From Clostridiales bacterium (GTDB lineage: Bacteria > Bacillota > Clostridia > Christensenellales > Borkfalkiaceae): 47,587 nucleotides of DNA. The notes under the pieces were generated by a model. It was given only the letters and a program-made list of their open reading frames with translations. It made no database searches and had not been told where the DNA came from. The stretch spans positions 1 to 47,587 of the forward strand of contig SVIW01000012.1 in assembly GCA_015069295.1 (NCBI GenBank), written 5' to 3'. The translations under genes and the position numbers were made by a program. The stretch's first letter is position 1, and every line of letters starts with the position of its first letter. Positions 15,831 through 24,082 of the stretch are shown here, one piece after another.

Positions 15831-16427
15831 TTATTGCCGTACGCCTTCAAAAGGCAGGTGTAAATCCACGTAGCCTTGCTCTGCTTTACAAAGCGGGCAT
15901 ACTTTCCACGCCTCGGTAGCTACGTGCATATAACCGCATTCGCTGCAAATCCAAAGGATTGGACTTTCGCTTTTATACAGCGTGCCGTTTCTTACGCCGT
16001 CGTAAAGATACTGAAAGACGATTTTGTGCTGACTTTCTACCTCTGCGACCATTTTAAACAGCGCTGCAACGTCCTCAAAGCCTTCTTTTTTCGCTGTTAA
16101 GGAAAAGCTTGGATAGATATCCTCCGCTTCGCTAAGCTCGTCTCCTGCCGCAAATTTCAACCCTTCTGCAAGCGTACCTAAATGGAAAGGGTATCCCGCG
16201 TCCACGTGAACGTTTTCTCGGTTTCCGCCCTTTTCAATCAATTTGTTAAAAAATTGAGTGGCGTGCAAGGTCTCGTTTTTCGCAATCGTGCGGATAGCGT
16301 CCGCCAACGTTTTCATTTTTTCCTTCATAGCAAGTTTTGCAATCATCTGATAGCGCATACCCGCCTGACATTCTCCCGCAAAGGCGCGGGCAAGGTTTTT
16401 AAAGGTTTCCGTGTTTTCAAATAACAT
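15831..16427 (-). CDS. rubrerythrin
   Basis: 198 aa. It reduces hydrogen peroxide in the cytoplasm of anaerobes using a diiron site, fed with electrons through its own rubredoxin domain. The N-terminal ferritin-like four-helix domain has the ExxH-type ligands (AGECQAGMRYQ, AKNETLHATQF, EVESQHKIVF); the C-terminal domain carries CSECGY and CPLC (rubredoxin iron). The start is the ATG at 16427, with GGGAG 8 nt upstream; a longer open frame reaching to 16718 has no ribosome site and runs across the divergent trmL promoter. A PerR-type regulator at 20589 is a plausible controller. Confidence 0.95.
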   Translation of the reverse strand: MLFENTETFKNLARAFAGECQAGMRYQMIAKLAMKEKMKTLADAIRTIAKNETLHATQFFNKLIEKGGNRENVHVDAGYPFHLGTLAEGLKFAAGDELSEAEDIYPSFSLTAKKEGFEDVAALFKMVAEVESQHKIVFQYLYDGVRNGTLYKSESPILWICSECGYMHVATEAWKVCPLCKAEQGYVDLHLPFEGVRQ

Positions 16428-16535
16428 AATAAACTCCCTTTTTGCCCGAAGAGGCTTTCTGTCGTCAGTATGCGCGGCAAGTTTCTTTTTATGCGTTTCC
16501 TTTTTGACAAAGTATGCCAAAGGCGGGAAAAACAC

Positions 16536-16564
16536 TTGCAAAATCCCGCAAGGCATAGTAAAAT
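16536..16564 (+). promoter_or_regulatory. SigA-type promoter of trmL
   Basis: TTGCAA (16536-16541), 17 nt, TAAAAT (16559-16564), about 30 nt before the trmL ATG. Confidence 0.65.
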
Positions 16565-16593
16565 AAGGATATACAAAAAAGGTAGGTAGTTTT

Positions 16594-17097
16594 ATGTTCC
16601 ACATTGTTCTTGTCGAACCGGAAATCCCGCAAAACGCTGGCAATATCGCTCGTACTTGCGCCGCGACCGGCACGCATTTGCATATGATTAGACCGCTTGG
16701 ATTCGAGGTTACGGACAAATATTTAAAAAGAGCGGGGCTAGATTATTGGCACCTCGTCGAGATCTCTTATTACGATAGCTTCGCGCAGTTAAAAGAGCAA
16801 TATCCGAACGGGCGGTTTTTCTTCTTCACGACGAAAGGGCGTCGTCGGCACAGCGACGTCAGCTTTCAGGACGGGGACTTTCTCGTGTTTGGCAAAGAAA
16901 CGAAAGGGTTGCCCGAAGAATTGTTGCTGCAAAATGAAAAAACTTGTCTTCGAATCCCGATGTTTTCTCAGGCGCGCTCTTTAAATTTGGGGAACTCGGC
17001 GGCGATTGCCCTGTACGAGGCGCTCCGTCAAACAGAGTATGCAGGATTGAAAGAGACGGGCGAATTGCACGAACATAAATGGTCGGATTTGCAATAA
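16594..17097 (+). CDS. trmL: tRNA (cytidine(34)-2'-O)-methyltransferase
   Basis: 167 aa SPOUT methyltransferase. It uses S-adenosylmethionine to methylate the ribose of wobble base 34 in leucine tRNAs. The N-terminus FHIVLVEPEIPQNAGNIARTCAATG is the TrmL/YibK opening; FGKETKGLPEELL and the trefoil knot RSLNLGNSAAIALYEALRQ form the cofactor site. Length matches the family. It faces away from rubrerythrin and is separated from spoIIR by a hairpin whose 3' arm contains the spoIIR ribosome site. Confidence 0.95.
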   Translation: MFHIVLVEPEIPQNAGNIARTCAATGTHLHMIRPLGFEVTDKYLKRAGLDYWHLVEISYYDSFAQLKEQYPNGRFFFFTTKGRRRHSDVSFQDGDFLVFGKETKGLPEELLLQNEKTCLRIPMFSQARSLNLGNSAAIALYEALRQTEYAGLKETGELHEHKWSDLQ

Positions 17098-17134
17098 AAT
17101 GATAAAACAAGGTATAACTTCATAAAATTATGTC

Positions 17135-17169
17135 AATAACTTCCGTGTACAAAACGGAGGTTATTTTTT
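17135..17169 (+). terminator. terminator-like hairpin that includes the spoIIR ribosome binding site
   Basis: AATAACTTCCG (17135-17145) pairs with CGGAGGTTATT (17155-17165), 11 bp with one G-T pair, followed by a T run. It can end the trmL transcript. The GGAGG in the 3' arm is also the only good ribosome site for spoIIR (ATG at 17170). Upstream, GTATA and GTCAATAAC are spaced 15 nt and weakly resemble a SigF promoter, which could start inside this region. Confidence 0.65.
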
Positions 17170-17742
17170 ATGAAAAAGTTTTGCATAATTTTTTTGTTGT
17201 CAATCATAATAAGTTTAACGACGCTCGGCTTTTCGGGTGCGATTGGCTTAAAAACGGGAAATGGCGAGGGCAGGTACGAAACGAGCTTGCTTACCGACCA
17301 GTATTTGCGTATCCATATTCGCGCCGATTCGAACGAAGCGCAGGCGCAGGCTGTCAAATATTACGTACGCGACGAGCTCGTCGAATTTTTAACTCCTTTG
17401 GTTGCGGACTATCAAGAGAAAGAGGCTGCGGTAAAGGGGATCGCTTCAAAGTTAAAGGAAGTAGAAGAGATTGCCTCTGCCGTTTTGCGAGCAAAAGGTT
17501 TTTCTTACGGCGCGACGGCAGAAATTACCAAAGAGAGCTTTCCTACTCGCGTTTACGGCGAATATACTTTGCCTGCCGGCGAATATACCGCTTTGATTAT
17601 CCGTTTGGGCAGGGGAGAGGGGGATAATTGGTGGTGCGTGGTTTATCCGCCGTTATGTTTTGCCGCGCCCTCAAACGAGGTTATATACAAAAGCAAGCTA
17701 AAAGAAATTATAGACGGGCTTTGGAAGAAAATGACGAAATAA
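17170..17742 (+). CDS. spoIIR: stage II sporulation protein R
   Basis: 190 aa. In spore formers SpoIIR is made in the forespore and secreted into the intermembrane space, where it activates SpoIIGA to process pro-SigE in the mother cell. An N-terminal hydrophobic signal or anchor (about 3-24) is followed by the characteristic LRIHIRADSNEAQAQAVKYYVRD (about 46-68) and the C-terminal GEGDNWWCVVYPPLCF. The ATG follows GGAGG by 9 nt. Expression should be forespore-specific (known biology). A GGGCAGGTACGAA motif copy lies in the early coding region. Confidence 0.95.
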   Translation: MKKFCIIFLLSIIISLTTLGFSGAIGLKTGNGEGRYETSLLTDQYLRIHIRADSNEAQAQAVKYYVRDELVEFLTPLVADYQEKEAAVKGIASKLKEVEEIASAVLRAKGFSYGATAEITKESFPTRVYGEYTLPAGEYTALIIRLGRGEGDNWWCVVYPPLCFAAPSNEVIYKSKLKEIIDGLWKKMTK

Positions 17743-17808
17743 AAGCTTTCAACGCGTACCTGGTAGGCTCTTTTTCTTAGTTTTGCGCTACATATAGGAG
17801 GAAACGGG

Positions 17809-18579
17809 ATGAAGAAGTCAACGAAAAAAGGCATCGTATTGGCGGCAGCCGCCCTTACGCTGACTTTGACCGCGACAGTCGCGGCGATAGAAAATAAAGA
17901 CGTGAATACTCTGTCTTTGGCAGAAACGTCTACAATGGAGCAAGAGATAGCGTTGCCCACGGCGGTATTAAAGCAAGGGGCAAGCGGGAGCGAAGTGCGC
18001 GAGGTGCAGCGCCGCTTAAAGCTTTGGGGGTATTATAACGGCAGCGTGGACGGCGTGTTTGGGAAAGGGACCCGCGCGGCGGTCATTGCTTTCCAAAAAA
18101 ACAACGGCTTGACGGCAGACGGCGTCGTGGGGAAAGCGACCTATAAGGCACTGGGTATGAACAGTTCGTATCAAGCGCTTGTGGGAAATTCTACTTCCTC
18201 GCAATCGCAGGGCACAAACGGATTTTCCAGCTCGGACGTGTATCTTTTGGCGAGGACGATTTATGCCGAGGGACGGGGCGAGCCGTACACGGGGCAGGTG
18301 GCAATCGGTGCGGTGGTTTTAAACCGAGTCCGTAGTTCGTCCTTCCCCAACACGATTGCGGGCGTAGTCTATCAAAAGCACGCGTTTACGGCGGTGTCGG
18401 ACGGGCAAATCAATTTGACCCCCAACGAAACGGCGATGAAAGCGGCGAGGGACGCGTTAAACGGCTGGGATCCTACGGGCGGCGCTCTGTATTATTATAA
18501 CCCTGCCGTCGCCACGAGCGCGTGGATTTTCGATCGGCAAACGGTAACGGTAATCGGCAAGCACGTGTTTGCTATTTAA
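17809..18579 (+). CDS. sleB: spore cortex-lytic enzyme SleB
   Basis: 256 aa. It degrades cortex peptidoglycan, recognising muramic-delta-lactam, during germination. An N-terminal export signal (about 1-26) is followed by a peptidoglycan-binding domain (about 52-115: GASGSEVREVQRRLKLWGYYNGSVDG) and the SleB/hydrolase-2 lytic transglycosylase domain (about 140-256) with catalytic Glu in IYAEGRGEP. AGGAGG precedes the ATG. It is followed after 9 nt by ypeB, its obligatory partner, forming the classic sleB-ypeB operon. Forespore (SigG) control is expected, but I do not see a clear promoter. Confidence 0.95.
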   Translation: MKKSTKKGIVLAAAALTLTLTATVAAIENKDVNTLSLAETSTMEQEIALPTAVLKQGASGSEVREVQRRLKLWGYYNGSVDGVFGKGTRAAVIAFQKNNGLTADGVVGKATYKALGMNSSYQALVGNSTSSQSQGTNGFSSSDVYLLARTIYAEGRGEPYTGQVAIGAVVLNRVRSSSFPNTIAGVVYQKHAFTAVSDGQINLTPNETAMKAARDALNGWDPTGGALYYYNPAVATSAWIFDRQTVTVIGKHVFAI

Positions 18580-18588
18580 GGAGAGATT

Positions 18589-20463
18589 ATGAAAAAAGAA
18601 GAAAGACAGATTGCGACGAACCTCTCTTCGGGAGCGGAAAAAGTGGAAAAAATAACGAAAGAAACCCGCCGCGCGGACGGAAAAACGGCGACGAAAAAGA
18701 CTATGCAAACCAAGAAACAGACGACGGCGAAAGGGGAAGCGGCGCTCGGTGCGCCGAAAGAAGCCGCAAAGGAAGTCAATGCAAAGAAACTGAACTCTGC
18801 CCATAGCGGCGCGGCGGCGGAAAAGGAAAGCCAACGGGCAAAGCAACGGGTGGAGGCGGCGCTCAAAAAGAAAGAGGAAAAAGAAAAGAAAAAGGCGGCG
18901 GCGAAAGCGGCGCGGGCAAAGCGCAAAGAGGCGCGTAAAAAACGGCTTGCCGAATGGAAAGCGCAAATAGCAAAGCGAAACGCCGAAAGAAAAGCGCGCG
19001 CGGAGAAACGCGCAGCCGAAAGAAAGGCGTTGGCGGAAAAGCGCGCGGCGGAAAAAGAAGCAAAGCTTCGCGCGAAAAAGGAAAACGCCAAAAAGTCGGC
19101 TAAAAAACGCCAATCGAAAAAAGAATCGCAAGGCGAACGGAAAAATAACCGCAGCCAAGGGTATGGCGGTTGGCTGGCGGCAGTGGTAACCTTGGGAGTC
19201 GTTTCCTTGGCTTTGGGCGCGACGGCGACGGTGGAAAGAATGGAAACGCAAAGCGCGATGCAGGCAACGATGTCTTCGTATCGGGCTACTATGTACGAGT
19301 TGACGGGGATTATGGAGAACGTAGATAACGATCTTGACCGCGTCCGCGTTTCCGATTCTTCCGTGCAGCAAGAGCGGATTTTAACCGACCTTTTGGTGCA
19401 GACCCGTATGGCGGAACTCGATTTGGAAAAAATGCCTTTGACGGCGGAAGCCGACCGCAACGTTACCAGCTTTATCAACCGTACCGCGATGGAATGTGAA
19501 CGTATGCTGTCCATTTTGAGAAACGGCGGCGAGTTATCGCAGGCGGATAGAGCCCGTTTAAACGAACTCTATCAGATCAATCACGCGATTAGACAAGAAA
19601 TCAACGGTATGATGTCGAAGATGACGGATAAAGATTTAAAAGCCTTTATCAAAGAGGGCAAAGGCAGCATTGCCGACGCAATCAGCAAGGTGGAAAAGCT
19701 GACCTTGGAAGAAAATAAAGCCCGCCTTGGCGGCGATATGGGCGGGGCAGGTACGAAACGAAACACGCCCAACAGGGAAGAAGAGTCCGCGAGCAAAATC
19801 GACCCTGCGGAAGCGGAAGAGCTTTGCAAGGGGTATTTTAAGACCTACGATATCGGGGATTTCCAATGCGTAGGCGAAACGATCGGGCGGTTCTATACGG
19901 CGTATAACGTGCAGGGGTACGATGGCAAAGGCTCGATGCTGTTTGCCGAAGTCAGCAAGACGGACGGCGCGTTGCTCCGCTTTGATTATTATGAAGAATG
20001 TAAAGGAGACACGTTCGATATCGCGAACGCCGAAAAAATAGCGGAAGAATTTTTACAAAGCTTAGGCTATGCGGATATGGAAGCGGTGCGCTTGCGCCAT
20101 AACGGCACGACTACTGATTTTACCTTCGTGTACGAGGCGGACGGGGTTGCCTATTATCCCGACGCCGTACGCGTAAAGGTCTGCCGTACCCGCGGCGTGG
20201 TTTCGGGCTTGGACGCGACGCAATACGTGCACAACCATAAAGCGCGCGAAGGGGTAAAAACGGAAATCTCGCTTGCAGAGGCTTACGAAAAGCTGTACGA
20301 CGGTTTGGAAGTTGAGGCTTCCCGTCTTGCCGTCGTGCGTACGATGCGCGGCGAACGCCCCGCCTACGAGTTCTATTGTTCCTACGGCGAGGAAAACTAT
20401 CTTATCTATTTAGACGCGTTAAGCGGCGAGGAAATCTCTATCGTCAACACGAAAAATCTTTAA
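18589..20463 (+). CDS. ypeB: germination protein YpeB with a long Lys/Ala-rich N-terminal extension
   Basis: 624 aa; usual YpeB is about 450 aa. YpeB protects SleB in the dormant spore. Residues about 1-190 are an extremely Lys/Ala/Glu-rich, helix-prone segment with recurring AEKRAAE and KAKRKEARKK units. A transmembrane helix follows (about 192-213, GWLAAVVTLGVVSLALG), then the YpeB domain with PepSY-like modules (AEELCKGYF, AEKIAEEFLQSLGYADMEAVR, VSLAEAYEKLYDGLEVEASRLAV-like). The extension would face the forespore cytoplasm. It resembles histone H1-like or RNA/DNA-binding tails by composition only. The gene uses the same GGAG start pattern as its neighbours and continues without frameshift. 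Confidence 0.9.
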   Translation: MKKEERQIATNLSSGAEKVEKITKETRRADGKTATKKTMQTKKQTTAKGEAALGAPKEAAKEVNAKKLNSAHSGAAAEKESQRAKQRVEAALKKKEEKEKKKAAAKAARAKRKEARKKRLAEWKAQIAKRNAERKARAEKRAAERKALAEKRAAEKEAKLRAKKENAKKSAKKRQSKKESQGERKNNRSQGYGGWLAAVVTLGVVSLALGATATVERMETQSAMQATMSSYRATMYELTGIMENVDNDLDRVRVSDSSVQQERILTDLLVQTRMAELDLEKMPLTAEADRNVTSFINRTAMECERMLSILRNGGELSQADRARLNELYQINHAIRQEINGMMSKMTDKDLKAFIKEGKGSIADAISKVEKLTLEENKARLGGDMGGAGTKRNTPNREEESASKIDPAEAEELCKGYFKTYDIGDFQCVGETIGRFYTAYNVQGYDGKGSMLFAEVSKTDGALLRFDYYEECKGDTFDIANAEKIAEEFLQSLGYADMEAVRLRHNGTTTDFTFVYEADGVAYYPDAVRVKVCRTRGVVSGLDATQYVHNHKAREGVKTEISLAEAYEKLYDGLEVEASRLAVVRTMRGERPAYEFYCSYGEENYLIYLDALSGEEISIVNTKNL

Positions 20464-20489
20464 AAAAGGGGGGCGTTTGCCCCCCTTTT
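20464..20489 (+). terminator. terminator of sleB-ypeB
   Basis: AAAAGGGGGG / CCCCCCTTTT with a CGTTTG loop, overlapping the end of ypeB. Confidence 0.88.
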
Positions 20490-20523
20490 CCATACCTTTC
20501 CAATATTTTTTATCAAAAACCCC

Positions 20524-20552
20524 TTGACAAACCCCCTCCGCTATGGTATAGT
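20524..20552 (+). promoter_or_regulatory. SigA-type promoter of the PerR/Fur-like gene, with a possible operator
   Basis: TTGACA (20524-20529), 17 nt, TATAGT (20547-20552). Directly after it TATAATCAGTATTC (about 20552-20565) loosely resembles a Per/Fur box, which would allow autoregulation. The box is weak. Confidence 0.6.
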
Positions 20553-20588
20553 ATAATCAGTATTCAATCTCAATAAGGAGAGGGTAAT

Positions 20589-20963
20589 ATGCAAGAACGG
20601 CAGACAAAGCAAAAGCAAATCATATACGATGCGCTAAAGACCTTGGATCATCCGACGGCGACGGAGGTATACGGGTACGTGCACGAATGTTACCCGACGG
20701 TATCGCGTGCGACGGTGTTTCGCGTGTTGAACGGCTTTGCGAGCAACGGCAAAGCGCTTGAACTGCGGGTTGCGGGCGACGAAGTGCGCTACGATTATAA
20801 CGTAGAGCCGCATTATCACGCGCATTGTACGTCGTGCGGGAAGGTGGCGGACGTGCAAACCGAGGGCTTGAAAGGGGATTTGCGGGTCAAGGCGGAGCAC
20901 GGCTTTGCGGTCAGTGGGTATAGCGTAGAATTTTACGGGACTTGTAAAGACTGTCAATCGTAA
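20589..20963 (+). CDS. Fur-family metalloregulator (PerR-like)
   Basis: 124 aa. A winged-helix DNA-binding half (residues about 8-75; HPTATEVYGYVHECYPTVSRATVFRVLNGFASNGKALEL) is followed by the metal-binding dimer half (PHYHAHCTSCGKV and the final CKDC, which together supply the four structural zinc cysteines). The short length and the EVRYDYNVEPHYHAHC segment are more PerR-like than Fur- or Zur-like. PerR represses peroxide-defence genes and is inactivated by metal-catalysed oxidation. Rubrerythrin at 15831 is a likely target. The exact subtype is not certain. Confidence 0.85.
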   Translation: MQERQTKQKQIIYDALKTLDHPTATEVYGYVHECYPTVSRATVFRVLNGFASNGKALELRVAGDEVRYDYNVEPHYHAHCTSCGKVADVQTEGLKGDLRVKAEHGFAVSGYSVEFYGTCKDCQS

Positions 20964-21027
20964 GACGAGGCGAGAGAAATTGCGATAGAATAAAGAGAAA
21001 AAAATAGAAAAGAGCAGTGAAAAATCG

Positions 21028-21056
21028 TTGACAAAAGGGAAGAAAAGGGCTATAAT
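21028..21056 (+). promoter_or_regulatory. consensus promoter of tRNA-Gly
   Basis: TTGACA (21028-21033), 17 nt, TATAAT (21051-21056), 13 nt before the tRNA 5' end. Confidence 0.85.
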
Positions 21057-21069
21057 GGGAGAACGAAAT

Positions 21070-21144
21070 GCAGGTGTCGCCTAGCGGTATGGCGGCAGCT
21101 TCCCAAGCTGTTCCCGGCGAGTTCGACTCTCGTCACCTGCTCCA
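21070..21144 (+). tRNA. tRNA-Gly (anticodon CCC)
   Basis: Cloverleaf: acceptor GCAGGTG / CACCTGC, D arm GCC...GGC, anticodon arm GCAGC / GCTGT with loop TTCCCAA (anticodon CCC at 21102-21104), T arm GCGAG-TTCGACT-CTCGT. Discriminator T and an encoded CCA (21142-21144) follow. It reads GGG glycine codons. Confidence 0.95.
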
Positions 21145-21147
21145 AAA

Positions 21148-21182
21148 TAAAAGTAGGACGTCTTGTGCGTCCTACTTTTATT
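21148..21182. terminator. terminator after tRNA-Gly
   Basis: AAAAGTAGGACG / CGTCCTACTTTT, a perfect 12-bp stem followed by T-rich sequence. It also lies just behind the minus-strand stop of the helicase gene (21185) and can end the R-M operon. Confidence 0.88.
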
Positions 21183-21184
21183 TT

Positions 21185-24073
21185 TTATTTAATTTCCAAG
21201 AAACCCATTTCAAAAGCGGAAGGGAATACAAAAGTCTTTTCACCTTGTCCGAAATCGACTTTGATGTACTTTTGTGCTTTATCGATACGGATAATCTTGC
21301 CTTCGCCAAACTTTTTGTGAAGAACGGTTGCTCCTGCGACTGCACCCGAAAGGTCAAGTTCTATCTTTTGCGGTTCTTCTTTTGCCGTAACCGTCGTGGT
21401 AACGGTCGGTTTTACGCCATACGTAGCCGTGATGGAATCGCTCGCTTTAGGCGGTGTTTTCGGTTCGTCAACGGCAGGGGCGATTTCTTCAATAACTTCG
21501 GGTATAGCTTCCGCCGCAAAATCCATAGTCGCTTGTTGATTGAAGAACAACTTTTGATATTCTTCCCTGCGGATAACCGTATCCCAACCGCCGATTTCGT
21601 CGGAAATGTTCTTCTCGATACCCGTATAGGACAGCGACGAATCTTCATAACGCTTGAACTTGAAAATAGCATCGTTCATTAAGCTCGCATTGAATACACC
21701 GATTTCGCAAAGCAAATTAAAATCGTTTACGTCCAAACCCGTAACCTTCTTGAAAAGCCCAGGCTCTAACTGCGTAATAACGTCTTTCAAACAACGTTCG
21801 CGGTAGTCCGTCAAGTACATAAAGATAGGAATACGAGTAGCAAACTTGATAAGCTTTTCTTGAATTTGCTTGCGCAAAGACTTTGCCTTTTTATCTTCTT
21901 CGGAAATCTCTTTCTTTTCCTTTTCGGTCATTTTTTCCGTTTCTTTTTTGGCTTTTTTAACGGCTTCCGATTTGTTGATAATCGTTTGAATATCTTGATT
22001 AAGGGAACGGAATCCCTCGATATTCATAATCGCGTCCAAGGCTTCCTGATTCGCAAGCAAACGTCCCAAAGTGTAGTTGTCTACGTTGACAAGTAACGCC
22101 GATTCCCAACGTCTTGCAAGGAGCGTTGCACTCGTACCTGCCATAGCGATATCGAGAATATCCTGCGCGTTGATTTGCTTCATCGTACTGCCGTCGTAAG
22201 CCAAAACGGGCAAGAAATGAATGAAATCCGCAACCTTCTTTTCGGGGTTAGATTCGTCCACGTTCAGTCGGCAGGAGTAATCGGAAATTTGCCGTAAGGC
22301 TCTATCCAAAGCAAAGTCGAATACGTAACATTCCTGCTTTAAAAGTTGTTCGTTGCCGAAATCGTCTTTAATCTTCCAAGGCGATTGTACACGGAACGCC
22401 GTTTGGAAATACGTCTCGGGGGATTTGAGATTGCGGAGCATAAACACACCCGTCCACGGACGAATGGTAACCCCCGTCGTAAGCTTACCGCAAGAAAGGG
22501 TAATCGTCTTGGTTTCAAGCGGATTGCCCATCGACGCTTGCACGGGTTTGAGCGCGTCTAAACCGATACCTGCCCCCGTCCCAGCGCATACGTTTACCTT
22601 GTAATCGTGATAAAAAGTGTTTTGTTTTTGTGCAAGCAAATTCGCCATTGCTTGACAGCTTGCTACGTTTGGCAAGAACCATAACGTATGTGATAACACG
22701 TTTAATAAGCGCGTATCCGAAAAGGGCATAGGCGGACGCTTGTCCTGCCCAAGCTTCAAATCGTCCACGCTTGACGGCAAGTAAGAACCGCGTATCAAAT
22801 CCAACCACTTTTGCACTTCGTTTTCGTAAACGAACTTCGCTTCGTCGCCTTTGCCTTTTGCGGAAAAGAATACGTTAAGGTCAAACTCGTCATACTCACC
22901 TTGTACGGCGATTTGACGGATGCTTTCGGGAATACGATAGGTCAGCATCACCATACGTGGCAATTCTAAATAAGGATTGTTAGAGCCTATCCACGATTCC
23001 TTTGCGTTTTGTTCGTCCGAATACGTCCAGTTATAGATTTGGTCTTCAATGAACTCACCGCTGTTGATAGCGCGGAAAGGCGTACCCGAAAGGAAAAGAT
23101 AATATCCCGTCGAAATAGGCAAAAACGTTTCGTTGTATGCGTTGTCCGCTTCCGTGCGCTTGTACTGTTCCATATCGAAATCCGCGTTTTCTTCTTCGTC
23201 GGGATTTTCAAACAGTTTTTTCGCATTTTCACGCCACGCGCCGAAATGGTATTCGTCAAAGATAACCAAATCCCATTGCGTAGCGTGGATGAACTCGTTT
23301 TTCGCCTTGATACCGCCGTTTTCGTTCGTACCTAAAAGGTCTTGGAATGAACCAAATACCACGATAGGGCGCGACTTGTCCGCGCTTGCAAACTGCGTAT
23401 CAATATTGATTTTATTGTCGTGTGCGTCCTTGTTGGAAACGAATTGCCAACCCTCAAAATCCACGTGGGAAACGAGGTCTTCACGCCAAGCCGATTCCAC
23501 GGCAGGCTTAAAGGTAAGCACCAAAACGCGCTTAAAATTCATTTTCCGCGCCAACTGATAGCTTGCAAACGTTTTACCAAAGCGCATTTTCGCATTCCAA
23601 AGGAACTTCGGCGATTTTTCAGGTTCTTCCTTTTTCGCCAAAGCAAAATATTCCATCGTTTTTTGCACCGCAATTACCTGTTCGGGGCGCATTTTGAAAT
23701 TCGCATTGCGGTTTTCTTCCGAATAGATACCTTCGCGGACTTCTAAAATCGCCGATTGCACGTCTTTTACTGTGCAACGGAACCATTCGTTTTTGTCTTC
23801 GCCTTCGTTGAGCTGTCTAAATCCCTTACGGCGCAAAACGGTATGTATATCGTGGTCGGTAAAGCAAGTGCCGTCCGTGCGCATAGCCGATTCTTTCAAA
23901 AGAATGCGGTACGGAATAGCGCTTGTATGGAGCTGTTCCTTGATACGCTCTTCGGCGGTACGGTCGGTAAAGCCGACTTTGATATAATTTTTATGCGATT
24001 CTACACCGACAAACTCATACGCGTAAATGGTCGGCGTAACCTGCGGTCTTTGAATAAAAAATTCTTGTGGCAT
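21185..24073 (-). CDS. GIY-YIG nuclease-SF2 helicase fusion of a restriction-modification system
   Basis: 962 aa. Residues about 15-60 have a T5orf172-type GIY-YIG nuclease pattern (YAYEFVG...YIKVGFTDRTAEERIKEQ). A superfamily 2 helicase core follows: Walker A AKMRFGKT (161-168), Walker B DEYH (273-276), FLSGTPFRA motif III-like, and a C-terminal helicase half with TGVTIRPW and RVQSPWK. A Lys/Glu-rich coiled coil (about 690-730) leads to a final ~50-residue domain (GATVLHKKFGEGKIIRIDKAQKYIKVDFGQGEKTF) resembling the Tudor-like end of UvrD/PcrA. It should be the restriction subunit: translocation plus cleavage of unmodified DNA. It starts 9 nt behind the two-TM gene, with a weak ribosome site. 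Confidence 0.82.
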   Translation of the reverse strand: MPQEFFIQRPQVTPTIYAYEFVGVESHKNYIKVGFTDRTAEERIKEQLHTSAIPYRILLKESAMRTDGTCFTDHDIHTVLRRKGFRQLNEGEDKNEWFRCTVKDVQSAILEVREGIYSEENRNANFKMRPEQVIAVQKTMEYFALAKKEEPEKSPKFLWNAKMRFGKTFASYQLARKMNFKRVLVLTFKPAVESAWREDLVSHVDFEGWQFVSNKDAHDNKINIDTQFASADKSRPIVVFGSFQDLLGTNENGGIKAKNEFIHATQWDLVIFDEYHFGAWRENAKKLFENPDEEENADFDMEQYKRTEADNAYNETFLPISTGYYLFLSGTPFRAINSGEFIEDQIYNWTYSDEQNAKESWIGSNNPYLELPRMVMLTYRIPESIRQIAVQGEYDEFDLNVFFSAKGKGDEAKFVYENEVQKWLDLIRGSYLPSSVDDLKLGQDKRPPMPFSDTRLLNVLSHTLWFLPNVASCQAMANLLAQKQNTFYHDYKVNVCAGTGAGIGLDALKPVQASMGNPLETKTITLSCGKLTTGVTIRPWTGVFMLRNLKSPETYFQTAFRVQSPWKIKDDFGNEQLLKQECYVFDFALDRALRQISDYSCRLNVDESNPEKKVADFIHFLPVLAYDGSTMKQINAQDILDIAMAGTSATLLARRWESALLVNVDNYTLGRLLANQEALDAIMNIEGFRSLNQDIQTIINKSEAVKKAKKETEKMTEKEKKEISEEDKKAKSLRKQIQEKLIKFATRIPIFMYLTDYRERCLKDVITQLEPGLFKKVTGLDVNDFNLLCEIGVFNASLMNDAIFKFKRYEDSSLSYTGIEKNISDEIGGWDTVIRREEYQKLFFNQQATMDFAAEAIPEVIEEIAPAVDEPKTPPKASDSITATYGVKPTVTTTVTAKEEPQKIELDLSGAVAGATVLHKKFGEGKIIRIDKAQKYIKVDFGQGEKTFVFPSAFEMGFLEIK

Positions 24074-24082
24074 AACTTATTT

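Noticed and set aside
16428-16718. 97-codon N-terminal extension of rubrerythrin
   Set aside because: It would cross the trmL promoter and early coding region. GGGAG and ATG at 16427 give the normal rubrerythrin N-terminus.
18457-19514. two long minus-strand frames opposite sleB/ypeB
   Set aside because: Arg/Phe/Ala/Ser-rich translations are the mirror of the Lys/Ala-rich ypeB extension.
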